Assembly: GCF_000024865.1 (NCBI RefSeq)
Contig: NC_013595.1
Location: 1,364,001-1,428,000, forward strand
DNA: 64,000 nt
DNA from: Streptosporangium roseum DSM 43021
Lineage (GTDB): Bacteria > Actinomycetota > Actinomycetes > Streptosporangiales > Streptosporangiaceae
Direction of reading: 5' to 3'
Below, piece by piece: positions 42,633 through 51,519 of the stretch (its first letter is position 1; each line of letters begins with the position of its first letter). A program made the position numbers and the translations under genes. The notes under the pieces were generated by a model that worked only from the letters and a program-made list of their open reading frames with translations, was not told the origin of the DNA and ran no database searches.

Positions 42633-43544
42633 GTGCTCTCGACGCGTCAGGACGATGACCCGTTGAAGATCTCGTGCGTCATCCTCACCATGGGCAACCG
42701 GGTCCCCGAGCTGGACCGGGCCGTCGAGTCCGCGCTGCGCCAGACCGACGGCGACGTCGAGGTGGTCATCGTCGGCAACGGCGCGGACGTCCCCGAGCTG
42801 TCGGTCTCCGTGCCGGCGGGCTCGTCCGCCTCGGTCAAGACCGTGCGGCTCAGCCACAACACGGGCATCCCGGCGGGCCGCAACCGCGGCGTCGAGGAGT
42901 GCTCGGGCGACGTGGTGCTCTTCCTGGACGACGACGGCTGGTACGGCGCGATGAACGTCGTCTCCCACCTGCGTGAGCGCTTCTCCACCGAGCACGACCT
43001 GGCCGTCGTCTCCTTCCGGGTGATGGACCCCGAGGGCGGCACCGGCCAGCGCCGCCACGTCCCCCGCCTGCGGGCGGGCGACCCCGAGCGGTCCTCCCCG
43101 GTCACCACCTTCCTGGGCGGCGCCTGCGCCATCCGCCGATCCGCCTTCCTGCAGGTCGGCGGTCTCCCCGAGCGGTTCTTCTACGCCCACGAGGAGACCG
43201 ACCTGGCCTGGCGGCTGCTCGGTGAGGGCTACCGCATCGAATACGACGCCCAGACCGTCATGTACCACCCGCAGGTCCCCCCCACCCGCCACGCCGACTT
43301 CTACCGCCTCAACGCACGCAACCGCGTCTGGCTGGCCCGCCGCAACCTGCCCTGGCCCCTGGCCGCGCTCTACCTCCTCAACTGGATCGTCCTCACCCTG
43401 ATCCGCGAACGCTCCGGCGCCGCCCTGCGCGCCTGGTTCAAGGGCTTCACCGAAGGTCTCCGCGAGCCCGCGGGGGAACGCCGTCCCATGGGCTGGAAGA
43501 CCGCCTGGCGCATGCTCCGCCTGGGCCGCCCGCCGATCGTCTGA
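42633..43544 (+). CDS. Family 2 glycosyltransferase
   Basis: The 303-residue GT-A enzyme has CVILTMGNRV at the start, NTGIPAGRNRGVE, the metal motif VLFLDDDGW, GGACAIRR and EETDLAWRL, as in rhamnosyl-/WbbL-like inverting transferases. It has no long membrane segment except a hydrophobic stretch near 245-262 (LAALYLLNWIVLTLI). M. tuberculosis has the rhamnosyltransferase WbbL close to the matching LCP and guanylyltransferase genes, so a linker-sugar role is possible, but this is not proven. The GTG at 42633 is used; TTG 42663 is an option. The next gene is 7 bp away. Confidence 0.82.
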   Translation: MLSTRQDDDPLKISCVILTMGNRVPELDRAVESALRQTDGDVEVVIVGNGADVPELSVSVPAGSSASVKTVRLSHNTGIPAGRNRGVEECSGDVVLFLDDDGWYGAMNVVSHLRERFSTEHDLAVVSFRVMDPEGGTGQRRHVPRLRAGDPERSSPVTTFLGGACAIRRSAFLQVGGLPERFFYAHEETDLAWRLLGEGYRIEYDAQTVMYHPQVPPTRHADFYRLNARNRVWLARRNLPWPLAALYLLNWIVLTLIRERSGAALRAWFKGFTEGLREPAGERRPMGWKTAWRMLRLGRPPIV

Positions 43545-43551
43545 CCCCGCG

Positions 43552-44427
43552 GTGGACGTCTACACCCTCGGCGAGGCCTTCGCCGTCGTCACCAGCGGCC
43601 GGATCCGTCATGAGCACGAGGCCAGGCTGGACGTGGCCGGGGCCGAGCTCACCGTCGCGGTCGGGCTGGCCAGGCTCGGGCACGCGGCCGCCTGGCTGGG
43701 CAAGGTGGGGGGCGACGAGATCGGCGCCCGGATCCTCACGGCGCTGCGCGGTGAGGGCGTGGACGTCTCGGACGCGCGGGTGGACGACGCCTCCCCCACC
43801 GGGCTGCTCCTGAAGGAGTCCAGGCTCGGGCAGGCGGCCAGGGTCACCTACTACCGGACGGGGACCCGGCTCACGCAGGGCAACGTCCCCACCGACCGGA
43901 TCGCGGCCTCCCGGGTCCTGCATGTCAGCGGGATCGCCGCCGCGCTGGGCGCGCGTGACGCCATGCACGCCGCGGTGCGGGCCGCGCGGCTCGCGGGGGT
44001 CACCGTCTCGGTGGCCGTCAACTACCGTGACCAGCTCTGGCCGGACCTCCGGGAGGCCGAGGAGATCCTCAGCGCGCTGGCCTGCTCGGCCGACGTGCTG
44101 TTCGTCCGGCAGAACGAGCTGGACCTGGTCAAGCCCGCCCTCGGCGGGGACCGGGAGGTCATCGTGATCCGGGGCGCCCGGGGTGCGAGCGTCCGGGTGG
44201 ACGGCGTCCGCCACGACGCCCCGAGCCTCGGCACGCCCGTGGTCGATCCCACCGGTTCGGGAGACGCCTTCGCCGCCGGCTACCTCAGCGCGCTGCTGGA
44301 GCGGCTGCACCCCGCCGACCGGCTGCGCCGGGGCGCCCTGCTGGCGGCTTTCGCGGTCTCCAGCACCAGCGAGTGGCAGGGGCTGCCCACCAGGGCCGAA
44401 CTGCCGCTGCTGGAGTCCGACGTCTGA
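43552..44427 (+). CDS. PfkB-family carbohydrate kinase
   Basis: The 291-residue ribokinase-type sugar kinase has an N-terminal GEAFAVVTSG, LGKVGGDEIG, VNYRDQLWP and the C-terminal anion-hole/catalytic motif DPTGSGDAFAAG with the base Asp. It is closest in look to 2-keto-3-deoxygluconate or other C6-acid sugar kinases, but the substrate cannot be told. It follows the glycosyltransferase at 7 bp with a GTG start, so it may phosphorylate a sugar or polyol for this polymer pathway. Confidence 0.85.
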   Translation: MDVYTLGEAFAVVTSGRIRHEHEARLDVAGAELTVAVGLARLGHAAAWLGKVGGDEIGARILTALRGEGVDVSDARVDDASPTGLLLKESRLGQAARVTYYRTGTRLTQGNVPTDRIAASRVLHVSGIAAALGARDAMHAAVRAARLAGVTVSVAVNYRDQLWPDLREAEEILSALACSADVLFVRQNELDLVKPALGGDREVIVIRGARGASVRVDGVRHDAPSLGTPVVDPTGSGDAFAAGYLSALLERLHPADRLRRGALLAAFAVSSTSEWQGLPTRAELPLLESDV

Positions 44428-44635
44428 GGCGACGTCCGGGCCTGACCGTGACCGCGAGAAGCGGCAACGTTCGAGCGACGGTCGCGGGGGCTTCGGGGCG
44501 GTGATGCCGATGAGATCCGGTGACGGTGCCGGGGTGCCGTCAACGGACATGGCACCGACCGCCGAATGCGGCTGATCCCCGGATCGCATGGAACGTCCGC
44601 CGTACAAATCATGATCTTTACGATAGGAAGGCGTC

Positions 44636-45325
44636 GTGACCAACGATCAGCGGCATGGCAGGCGACGGCAGGGCCGCTCGCATGTGACCCGTCCCGTAGG
44701 GATCCTGGTGAGCGCCCTGGCGGTCGGAGCGGGATTCGGCGCGGCGACCTCCCTCGTGAACGCCCTGTCCAACAGCTACGCCGACCTTGAAAGCCGTGCC
44801 TACACCACCGGCGGGTGGTCAATCGCGGAAATCATGAGCGTGCTGCTCGACTCCGGCTGGGCTTGGGCGGGTCTGGCGGTCGCGGTGGGGTGGCTGGTCA
44901 CGCGGGCCAGGGAGAGCGGTCCCGCAGCGCTGGCGCAGGGCGGTGCCGCCGGTGCGCTGGCCCTGCTCGCGGCCACGGCCGCCTACAGCGTCGTGGACGC
45001 CGTCCGTAGCGGCGGGCAGGTCTCCTGGTACGAGTCCGAACCGCTCCTGTGGTGGGTCGCCAGTGTCGTCCTCGGAGCGCCCCTGGGGGCCGTCGGCGTA
45101 TGCGTCAGGCGGTCGGGAGCGATCGGTCTGCTCGCGAGACTGACCGTGCCGGTCGGCGCCGCCGTACAGATGGTCGTGCTCCCGCCCGGCAGGAACGAGG
45201 TGGTCGAGACCATGGGGAAGACGATCGTATGGACGGCGGCTGCCGCGATCATCGGCTTCGTCGTCGTCCGCTTCCTCCTCGTGGAGCGACGCCGGCGCTC
45301 TCCGGCGGCTGCGGAGTCGCCGTAA
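44636..45325 (+). CDS. Multi-pass membrane protein of unknown function
   Basis: 229 residues from a GTG behind AGGAAGG. There is a basic N-terminal tail, then about five membrane helices separated by short loops (starting near 20, 70, 97, 135 and 195), and an Arg-rich tail (ERRRRSP). Nothing matches a family that I know. The 208-bp gap before it contains no gene. Confidence 0.62.
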   Translation: MTNDQRHGRRRQGRSHVTRPVGILVSALAVGAGFGAATSLVNALSNSYADLESRAYTTGGWSIAEIMSVLLDSGWAWAGLAVAVGWLVTRARESGPAALAQGGAAGALALLAATAAYSVVDAVRSGGQVSWYESEPLLWWVASVVLGAPLGAVGVCVRRSGAIGLLARLTVPVGAAVQMVVLPPGRNEVVETMGKTIVWTAAAAIIGFVVVRFLLVERRRRSPAAAESP

Positions 45326-45376
45326 GCCGCGGAGTCGTCGTAAGGGGAGTGGAGCGCGCCCGCGTTCATGCGGCGC

Positions 45377-46114
45377 CTACAGCTCCTTCGCCTCGCCGAA
45401 TGTCATGGTGAGGTGGGAGACCGTGCTGGTCATCAGGGCGCGCTTGGGCAGGCCGAGCTCGCTCAGCTCCTTGGCGACGGGGTGGTTGCCCAGGCGGATC
45501 AGCGCTCCGCCGGGACGCATGCGGACCCCGCGGGGGGACATCGACCAGGGAGTGCGGCGGGTGACGCCGTCCAGGTGGCTGTAGGCGTCGACGGGGGCCA
45601 TCGTGCCGCCCCCGGGCACCGGGGCGCCGGGCTTGATCAGCAGGTCCAGCACCAGGCGGCCGTCCTTGCGCAGGATGCACCGCTTGTAGGGGGAGCTCAG
45701 GCGGAGGTCGATGTCGGCCAGTTCCTTGGGGAAGCCCCAGATCCTACGGCCCGCCTCCAGGGTGAAGCCCTGGTCGACGGGGAGCCAGTGGATGAACGCC
45801 CCGGCCCCGGCCCTGCGCAGCTCGGACAGGCCGGCGCGCAGCCCTCGGGGAGGTGGCCGGCCCCCGTCGGGCGGGCGGACCAGGAAGGCCACGCCGAACT
45901 CCCGGTAGGCGTCCAGGTCGCCGTCGGCGTAGTCGACGAACACCAGCGTGCACAGGGCCTTGCCGGGCAGCACCTCGGCCACGTCCAGCCCCGAGTAGGC
46001 GATCACCGCCCGGGCGGCGTCCGCCCGGACCAGGTAGGAGGCGCTGCAGACGGAGGCGTCCCGGATCCGCACCGGCATGGCGATCTCGCGGCCCTGGATC
46101 AGATGGCGTGCCAT
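45377..46114 (-). CDS. Acetoacetate-decarboxylase-family protein
   Basis: The 245-residue protein has the ADC-like fold signature: VRIRDASVCSASYLV, FVDYADGDLDAYREFGVAFLV (two short blocks, FVDYADGDLD and AYREFGVAFLV), a basic GRRIWGFPKELADID with the likely Schiff-base lysine, and a long C-terminal half. ADC-like proteins of actinomycetes often act on other keto or enol acids, so substrate is unknown. The ATG at 46114 has GGAGG almost touching it, which is too close; an internal ATG at 46078 is an alternative. It is convergent with the membrane-protein gene at 44636-45325. Confidence 0.78.
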   Translation of the reverse strand: MARHLIQGREIAMPVRIRDASVCSASYLVRADAARAVIAYSGLDVAEVLPGKALCTLVFVDYADGDLDAYREFGVAFLVRPPDGGRPPPRGLRAGLSELRRAGAGAFIHWLPVDQGFTLEAGRRIWGFPKELADIDLRLSSPYKRCILRKDGRLVLDLLIKPGAPVPGGGTMAPVDAYSHLDGVTRRTPWSMSPRGVRMRPGGALIRLGNHPVAKELSELGLPKRALMTSTVSHLTMTFGEAKEL

Positions 46115-46144
46115 ACCTCCAGTACACCAATCTCCGGCCCTCAC

Positions 46145-46301
46145 GTCACTGGGGTGTGACCAATCCGCTGCCGAGGGCCGGGCCTACGCCTGTGTGGACT
46201 CCCCGGCCTCGATCTCGTCGCTGCGCGAGCTGATCGAGGACCCCCGGGTCGCGACGGTGCGGGTGGCCGACATCGCCTTCGAACTGGAGCGGCCCCGATG
46301 A
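46145..46301 (+). other. Possible remnant of a gene's 3' end
   Basis: The plus-strand frame ending at 46301 reads AYACVDSPASISSLREL, then IEDPRVATVRVADIAFELE, which looks like real protein, but it has no proper start and nothing upstream continues it. It may be the end of a decayed gene between the ADC-like gene and the glycosyltransferase gene. Confidence 0.3.
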
Positions 46302-46313
46302 CCGTACGGAGGA

Positions 46314-47435
46314 TCAGACCACGAGGGGACGGCGGTGGGCGCGCGCGGGGGCGGCGCTCGCCGTCGCCCACCCCTCCAGCAGCCCCACGAACTCGCCCGC
46401 GTGGGCGGGCCAGTCGTAGTGGCGCAGCGCCTCCTCGTAGCCGCGTGCGCCCATCGCCGCGGCTCCCCCGGGATCGTCCCGCAGCGCCAGTACGGCGCCC
46501 AGCACCGCGTCCACGTCCCCGAAGGGCGTGACCACCCCGCAGCCGGTCCGGCCGACCAGGGCAGCGGCGGCCGGGAGCGGCGTGGTGACCACCGGGAGCC
46601 CGCGGGACATGTACTCGACGACCTTGGTCGGCATCGACTGCCGGTAGTTGGGCACGTCGTGCAGGAGTGACAGCCCGGCGATCGCCCCTTCGGCCATCCG
46701 CAGCGCGTGCTGGTTGGGCACGTAGCCGTACCAGTCGAGCAGGCCCTGTCGCTGCGCGTCCCGCAGCATGGGCCTGATCTCGGCGTCGGCGGCGCCCACC
46801 AGGTCCGTCCTGATCCCGTGGGGGAGCAGCCGCCGGGCCAGCTCGACCAGCTCCGCCGCGCCCCTGGCCCGGGACAGCTGGCCCACGTAGACCACCCGGT
46901 TCCGGCCGGGCGGCGGGGGCGGCCGATGGGGCACGTAGGTGGTGTTGGGCACCACCGGGTGGGACCCGGAGAACCGCTCCCGGTAGGCCTCCTCGGCCAG
47001 GACGAGGTGCAGCCGGTCCTCCGCGCGGGCCTCGACCCGGCGGATCAGCGACGGCAGGGTCCGGCGCAGGAGCTCCGGGAGATACGTCTTGGCCTCCAGG
47101 GCGGCGGCCGTGTCCTCGTGGACGTCCCAGACGGTCACGGGGCGGCGCCTGGGCAGCCGGAGAAGCAGCTCGATGTCATGGACGACCAGAAGGTCGGCGC
47201 CCTCGGCTCCGCGCTTCAGGGCCCCCCGGGCGGCCTTCAGGGCACGTCTACGGTGGCGGCCCAGCGCGCGGGGGACGTCGACGGCCCGGATCCGGGGATC
47301 GGGCGTGACGTTGCAGTCGGTGAAGGGCGCGACATAGGTGATCTCGTGCCCCGCGTCGAGGAGCGCCCGGATCTGCCGATGCATGATCCGGGCGTCTTCG
47401 GGGTGATGGACAATCGTCCCGACACATACCCGCAT
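46314..47435 (-). CDS. Family 4-like glycosyltransferase (GT-B)
   Basis: The 373-residue GT-B enzyme starts with VCVGTIVHHPEDARIMHRQI, has a DVHEDTAA segment in the N-terminal Rossmann domain, and in the C-terminal domain VVYVGQLSRARGAAELV and KVVEYMSRGLPVVTT, the donor-phosphate/glutamate region of GT4 enzymes (Glu in VVEYM). No membrane segment, so it is cytoplasmic and probably adds a sugar to a lipid-linked intermediate. It starts 49 bp after the acyltransferase gene on the same strand. Confidence 0.83.
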   Translation of the reverse strand: MRVCVGTIVHHPEDARIMHRQIRALLDAGHEITYVAPFTDCNVTPDPRIRAVDVPRALGRHRRRALKAARGALKRGAEGADLLVVHDIELLLRLPRRRPVTVWDVHEDTAAALEAKTYLPELLRRTLPSLIRRVEARAEDRLHLVLAEEAYRERFSGSHPVVPNTTYVPHRPPPPPGRNRVVYVGQLSRARGAAELVELARRLLPHGIRTDLVGAADAEIRPMLRDAQRQGLLDWYGYVPNQHALRMAEGAIAGLSLLHDVPNYRQSMPTKVVEYMSRGLPVVTTPLPAAAALVGRTGCGVVTPFGDVDAVLGAVLALRDDPGGAAAMGARGYEEALRHYDWPAHAGEFVGLLEGWATASAAPARAHRRPLVV

Positions 47436-47484
47436 ATCCCGATGCTGAGTGTCGGTTCCGTCATCACCGGATGTGTTGGGTTAA

Positions 47485-49512
47485 TTACCGAGGAACTGCC
47501 GCTGAACTCTCCTTGCGGGCCGGTTCCGCCTGCTTGCCGGGGGAGTCCGCCGACGGGCGGCGGTAGAGCCAGACCAGGCGGGGTTCCAGCAGCCACTTGA
47601 AGAGCGTGCGCGTCTCCGGCAGGCACAGGACGATGGCCAGCGCCAGGGAGCTGGACATGATCGCCAGCACGCCCAGCGGGCCGTACAGCCAGGGGAAGCT
47701 CAGCCACCCCTGGTCCTTGGCGATGAGCACCACGACGCCGTGGAGCAGGTAGGCGTAGAGCGTGCGGGTGCCGAGGTCGGAGAACCAGGTCTCGCGCCGG
47801 GGCACCAGGGCCAGCAGCGCGACCGACATGGCCAGCGCCGCGACCAGCACGGCGCCGCGCACGCCGAGCCCGATCAGCCAGCTCGTGTCCATGGACTTGA
47901 TGCTGTAGCGGAAGTAGATCGGCTTGAGGTTGACGTGCGGGGCGATGAAGACCGCCACCGCGATGCCCCCGGCGACCGTGATCCCGGCCACGATCCTGAC
48001 CCAGACCGGCTTGAGCAGGTCGAAGTGCTCGGGCTTGAGCACCAGGCCGAGCACGTAGAAGGGGAGCAGGCCGAAGAAGCGGTCGATGCTGAAGTCGCCG
48101 GAGATCTCCGAGAAGCCGGCCACCATGTAGATGACCACCGCAACCAGCAGCGGCTGCCGCATCCGGTTCCAGATGGGCGTGGAGATCCGCCAGAGCACCA
48201 GGGCCAGCAGGTACCAGTTCAGCCAGGCCGGGTCGATGATCGTCAGGGTCCATTTCTGGCCCAGCCCGTAGCGGAGCAGCGCGTAGCCGATCTCCACGAC
48301 CACGTAGGGCACCAGCATGGTGTCGACCAGCTTGTTGATCTTGGCGTTGGAGTTCCAGAAGTTCCGGCCGAGATAACCGCTGATCAGCACGAACGCCGGC
48401 ATGTGGAAGGTGTAGATGAACAGGTAGGCCGACTTGGCCGAGTGCGCGGCCAGGGTGGGCACCAGCGAGTGCCCGGTCACGACCAGGGCGATCAGGACGA
48501 ACTTGACGTTGTCGAGGTACGGCTCGCGCTTCTTCCTGGCCGGGGGAGCGGCGGGTGCCTCCTCCGGGCGCTGCTCCTGCGCCTGCTCCGGCTCCTGCTC
48601 CGGGAACCGGCCCCAGGGGGAGGGCTCGGGGTCACGGGCGGAGTTCTCCCAGTAGGAGAACGGCCGCTCGGCGGCCGGAGCCTCCTGCGGCTGCGGCCTG
48701 TGCCGGGGGGCCTCCGGCGCCCACGCCGCGGGAGCGGCCTGCGTCCGGGCGGCGTCGTGGTCCGAGGCCCAGGCGGGGTCCAGCGGGTCCAGCAGGTTCC
48801 CGGCGGGTGCGGCGCGGTGCGTCATGTCCAGCGGGCTCCGGGGGCCGGGGGGCCGCACGTCCGCGTACGGCGCCCGCGTCTCCCGCGCGGCTGACGGCTG
48901 TGCGTCCCCGCGCGTCGCCCAGGACCCCGGCACCGCGGGCTGCTGGGCGTCGCGCGTCGCCCAGGGGTCGGGCGCCGAGGGCGGCTGGGCGGCGGGCCAC
49001 CCCTCCGGCGCGGCGGACGGTCGTGCCTCCTCGTGCATCGCCCAGAACTCCGGCGCGGCGGGCGACGGGGCGTCCTCGCCCGCCGCCCGTGCCCCGGGGG
49101 CGGCGGGCGGCGGGGTGTCCCCGTACGGCGTCCGGCCCTGGGACCCGGAGGACTTCCGGGTCTCCCGCCGCGGTGCCTGCTCCTGCTCTCCGGGAGGTGT
49201 CTGGGTGTCCCAGTTCGCCCACGCGTCCTCCTTGGCGGAGGACTGCGGCTCCTGGTAGGCCGGGTAGCCCCAGGCGGTGACCTCGCCGGGGTCCTCCTCC
49301 GAGCCCTGCGCGTCCCGGCGGCCCCAGGAGGAGGCGGTGGAAGCACGGTCCGGTGGCTCCGGCCAGGAGGTCTGGGACGACTGCGCGTGCTCGGGCATCG
49401 GCCACGGGGCGGGTGTCCGGCCCTGTCCGCCGGCGGACCCGCCGGTGTCGGCGTCGGGGGCGCCGTCGTCCCGGGGGGTCGGAAGCTGGAAGGGGGATCG
49501 GGTGTCGCTCAC
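47485..49512 (-). CDS. Acyltransferase-3 (OpgC-like) membrane protein with long low-complexity tail
   Basis: 675 residues. The first ~330 are disordered, rich in Pro, Ala, Glu and Trp, with imperfect 20-residue repeats (for example AMHEEARPSAAPEGWP, ATRDAQQPAVPGSWA, TRGDAQPSAARETRA). Then comes an acyltransferase-3-type membrane domain (about 332-650) with ten or so helices: YLDNVKFVLIALVVTGHS with the catalytic-type His, FHMPAFVLISGYLG and LYAYLLHGV. Such proteins add acetyl or succinyl groups to sugars of wall polymers. The long tail lies on the cytoplasmic side and is unusual for the family. ATG 49512 is the only start that includes it. Confidence 0.82.
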   Translation of the reverse strand: MSDTRSPFQLPTPRDDGAPDADTGGSAGGQGRTPAPWPMPEHAQSSQTSWPEPPDRASTASSWGRRDAQGSEEDPGEVTAWGYPAYQEPQSSAKEDAWANWDTQTPPGEQEQAPRRETRKSSGSQGRTPYGDTPPPAAPGARAAGEDAPSPAAPEFWAMHEEARPSAAPEGWPAAQPPSAPDPWATRDAQQPAVPGSWATRGDAQPSAARETRAPYADVRPPGPRSPLDMTHRAAPAGNLLDPLDPAWASDHDAARTQAAPAAWAPEAPRHRPQPQEAPAAERPFSYWENSARDPEPSPWGRFPEQEPEQAQEQRPEEAPAAPPARKKREPYLDNVKFVLIALVVTGHSLVPTLAAHSAKSAYLFIYTFHMPAFVLISGYLGRNFWNSNAKINKLVDTMLVPYVVVEIGYALLRYGLGQKWTLTIIDPAWLNWYLLALVLWRISTPIWNRMRQPLLVAVVIYMVAGFSEISGDFSIDRFFGLLPFYVLGLVLKPEHFDLLKPVWVRIVAGITVAGGIAVAVFIAPHVNLKPIYFRYSIKSMDTSWLIGLGVRGAVLVAALAMSVALLALVPRRETWFSDLGTRTLYAYLLHGVVVLIAKDQGWLSFPWLYGPLGVLAIMSSSLALAIVLCLPETRTLFKWLLEPRLVWLYRRPSADSPGKQAEPARKESSAAVPR

Positions 49513-49738
49513 GGGGAAAACGCTCAGCTATCTGTCGGAGACTGGGAGGTAGTCGGACACGCTACTGAAGACGCCCAGGGACCGCCGGGGGATGCGGTCG
49601 AGTGGAGTTCGCCTCGCCGACCCGACAACCCTAGACCGATCACGCGCCGTCTGTCGCACGAGCACTCGGGGTTTGAGATGGTTCGCGGCGAATCGTGATC
49701 GTTTGAAACCTGTGCGCTCCGCCGGGTTCCCGGCTCCC

Positions 49739-49763
49739 CCGCCGGCCGGCCGATCGCCGGCGG
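49739..49763 (-). terminator. Terminator downstream of the second LCP gene
   Basis: CCGCCGGC (49739-49746) and GCCGGCGG (49756-49763) form a perfect 8-bp stem with a 9-base loop just past the end of the minus-strand LCP gene. The rest of 49513-49738 has no visible gene. Confidence 0.5.
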
Positions 49764-49769
49764 CGAGGG

Positions 49770-51362
49770 TCACTGGCAGGGGTTGGTCTCGCTGTCGACG
49801 ATGTCGCCCTTGAGGGAGTCGGGGATCTTGGTGGGGACCCGGACGCCCTTCCAGTCGGCGCCGATGATCAGCTGGACGACCGGGCCGGTGGGGAGCGGGG
49901 TGGCAGGGATGGTCGCGGCGTAGTTCTCCACGCTGACGGGCTTCGTCTTGCCCGCGACGGGGGCGAGCTTGTCTCCGGAGAGCCGGGCGGCCACCGCGTC
50001 GGCGTAGGCGGCGCCCTCGGCGTCCTTCTTGCCGTAGCGCAGCGTGGTGGCGGGCACGTTGCCAGTCGCCGGACGGGCGTTGCCGACCTGGATCACCCGG
50101 AAGCCCTGGGCGGCCAGTTTGTCGGCCACCTCCTTGGCCCTTCCCGGCGTATCGGTGCCGTTGAAGACTTGGACCTGGACCTGCTCGTGCTTGATGACCG
50201 GCTTGGGGGAGGCCTCGGGCGTCGGGCTCTTGGTCACCTCGATGTCGCTGCGGATCGACTCGAACAGCTCGTCGGCGGCGGGCTGCCGGAACTGGACCCG
50301 CGCGGTGTCGGCCGGGTAGGGCTGGAAGGGCACGGTGACGGCCTGCAGCCCCTTGGCGGTGAGGGACTTCGCGCTCTGGGCGATCTCCAGCATGCGCCCG
50401 GTGTCAAGGTTCTTGTCCACCGTCACCGAGGCGGCGGCGGCGTTCAGGAAGCCGGTGAGCTTGCCGAGGTCGGTGAGCAGGTCGGAGCTGGTGGCCTTCT
50501 GCATCACCTGGTTGAGGAAGACCTGCTGGCGCTTGATCCGGCTGGTGTCGCTGCCGTCGCCGAGCCCGTAGCGGGCGCGGACGTAGGCGAGGGCGGTCTC
50601 GCCCTTCACCACGTGCTTGCCCTTGGTCAGATCGAGCTTGGCCCTCTTGTCCGTCACGTCCTTGGGCAGGCAGATCTCGATGCCGCCCAGCGCGTCGACG
50701 ATGCCCTTGAACCCGGCAAAATCCACCTTGACGTAGTGGTTGATGCGGATCTGGGTCAGCGTCTCGATCGTCGTCCACGTGCAGTCGATGCCACCTTCGT
50801 TGAAGGTCGCGTTGATCTGCTTGAGGCCGCCGGGGATGATCGCCTTCGTCTTGGGGTTCTTGCAGTTGGGCACCTGGACCATGGAGTCGCGGGGGAAGCT
50901 GATCATGGTCGCCTTGTCGCGGTTCGGCGAGATGTGGAGCAGGATGATCGTGTCGGTCCGCTCGCCGTCGGCCTGCATGTGCTGGCCGTACTTCTTGTTG
51001 CCGGCGCCGGCGCGGCTGTCGGAGCCCACGACGAGCACGTTGAGCGCCCCGGTCTCCGGGGGGCGGTTGGCGCCGAGCCTGCTCTCGACGTCGTCACGGA
51101 CGATGCTGCCGTCGATGTCGCGGTAGAGCTTGTAGGCGCCGAGGGTGCCGACCACCAGGACGCCGGTCATCGCGACGCTGATCCAGGCGCCGACGCTCAG
51201 CCGCTTGGCCTTGCGGCCCGGGTTGCGGGGCGGCCTGGCGTACTCCACGGGGATCTCGGGGGGCGCTCCGCCGTTCCCGCCCGCCCGCCGGGAGGCCCGG
51301 CGGCCGGGGCTGGTCGGCTCCGCCCGGCGGTCCTCGACGGCGACGTGCCGATGGTCGCTCAT
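49770..51362 (-). CDS. LytR-CpsA-Psr (LCP) wall-polymer ligase, second copy
   Basis: 530 residues with the same layout as the copy at 31 kb: basic Pro-rich tail, membrane helix (about 56-78), LCP domain (about 105-280) with VVGSDSRAG, ERTDTIILLHI, SFPRDSM, QINATFNEGG and SRIKRQQ, then a LytR_C domain near 395-490. The copies differ clearly in sequence, so they are old paralogues. ATG 51362 follows GAGGAGATCGC at ideal spacing. Two LCP genes within 20 kb suggest attachment of more than one wall polymer. Confidence 0.92.
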   Translation of the reverse strand: MSDHRHVAVEDRRAEPTSPGRRASRRAGGNGGAPPEIPVEYARPPRNPGRKAKRLSVGAWISVAMTGVLVVGTLGAYKLYRDIDGSIVRDDVESRLGANRPPETGALNVLVVGSDSRAGAGNKKYGQHMQADGERTDTIILLHISPNRDKATMISFPRDSMVQVPNCKNPKTKAIIPGGLKQINATFNEGGIDCTWTTIETLTQIRINHYVKVDFAGFKGIVDALGGIEICLPKDVTDKRAKLDLTKGKHVVKGETALAYVRARYGLGDGSDTSRIKRQQVFLNQVMQKATSSDLLTDLGKLTGFLNAAAASVTVDKNLDTGRMLEIAQSAKSLTAKGLQAVTVPFQPYPADTARVQFRQPAADELFESIRSDIEVTKSPTPEASPKPVIKHEQVQVQVFNGTDTPGRAKEVADKLAAQGFRVIQVGNARPATGNVPATTLRYGKKDAEGAAYADAVAARLSGDKLAPVAGKTKPVSVENYAATIPATPLPTGPVVQLIIGADWKGVRVPTKIPDSLKGDIVDSETNPCQ

Positions 51363-51519
51363 GCGATCTCCTCGCCTGGCGGCAACGTCCGGTGCTGGTT
51401 CAGCTCGCTCATTGCGCCCAAAGAGTAGGTCACGAGGTGAGTGACGGAAGCCATGATGACGTGAACTTGGTCATGACCGCTCCCTGAGACTCCCGTGATG
51501 ATCCGAGCGCTCAGCATAC

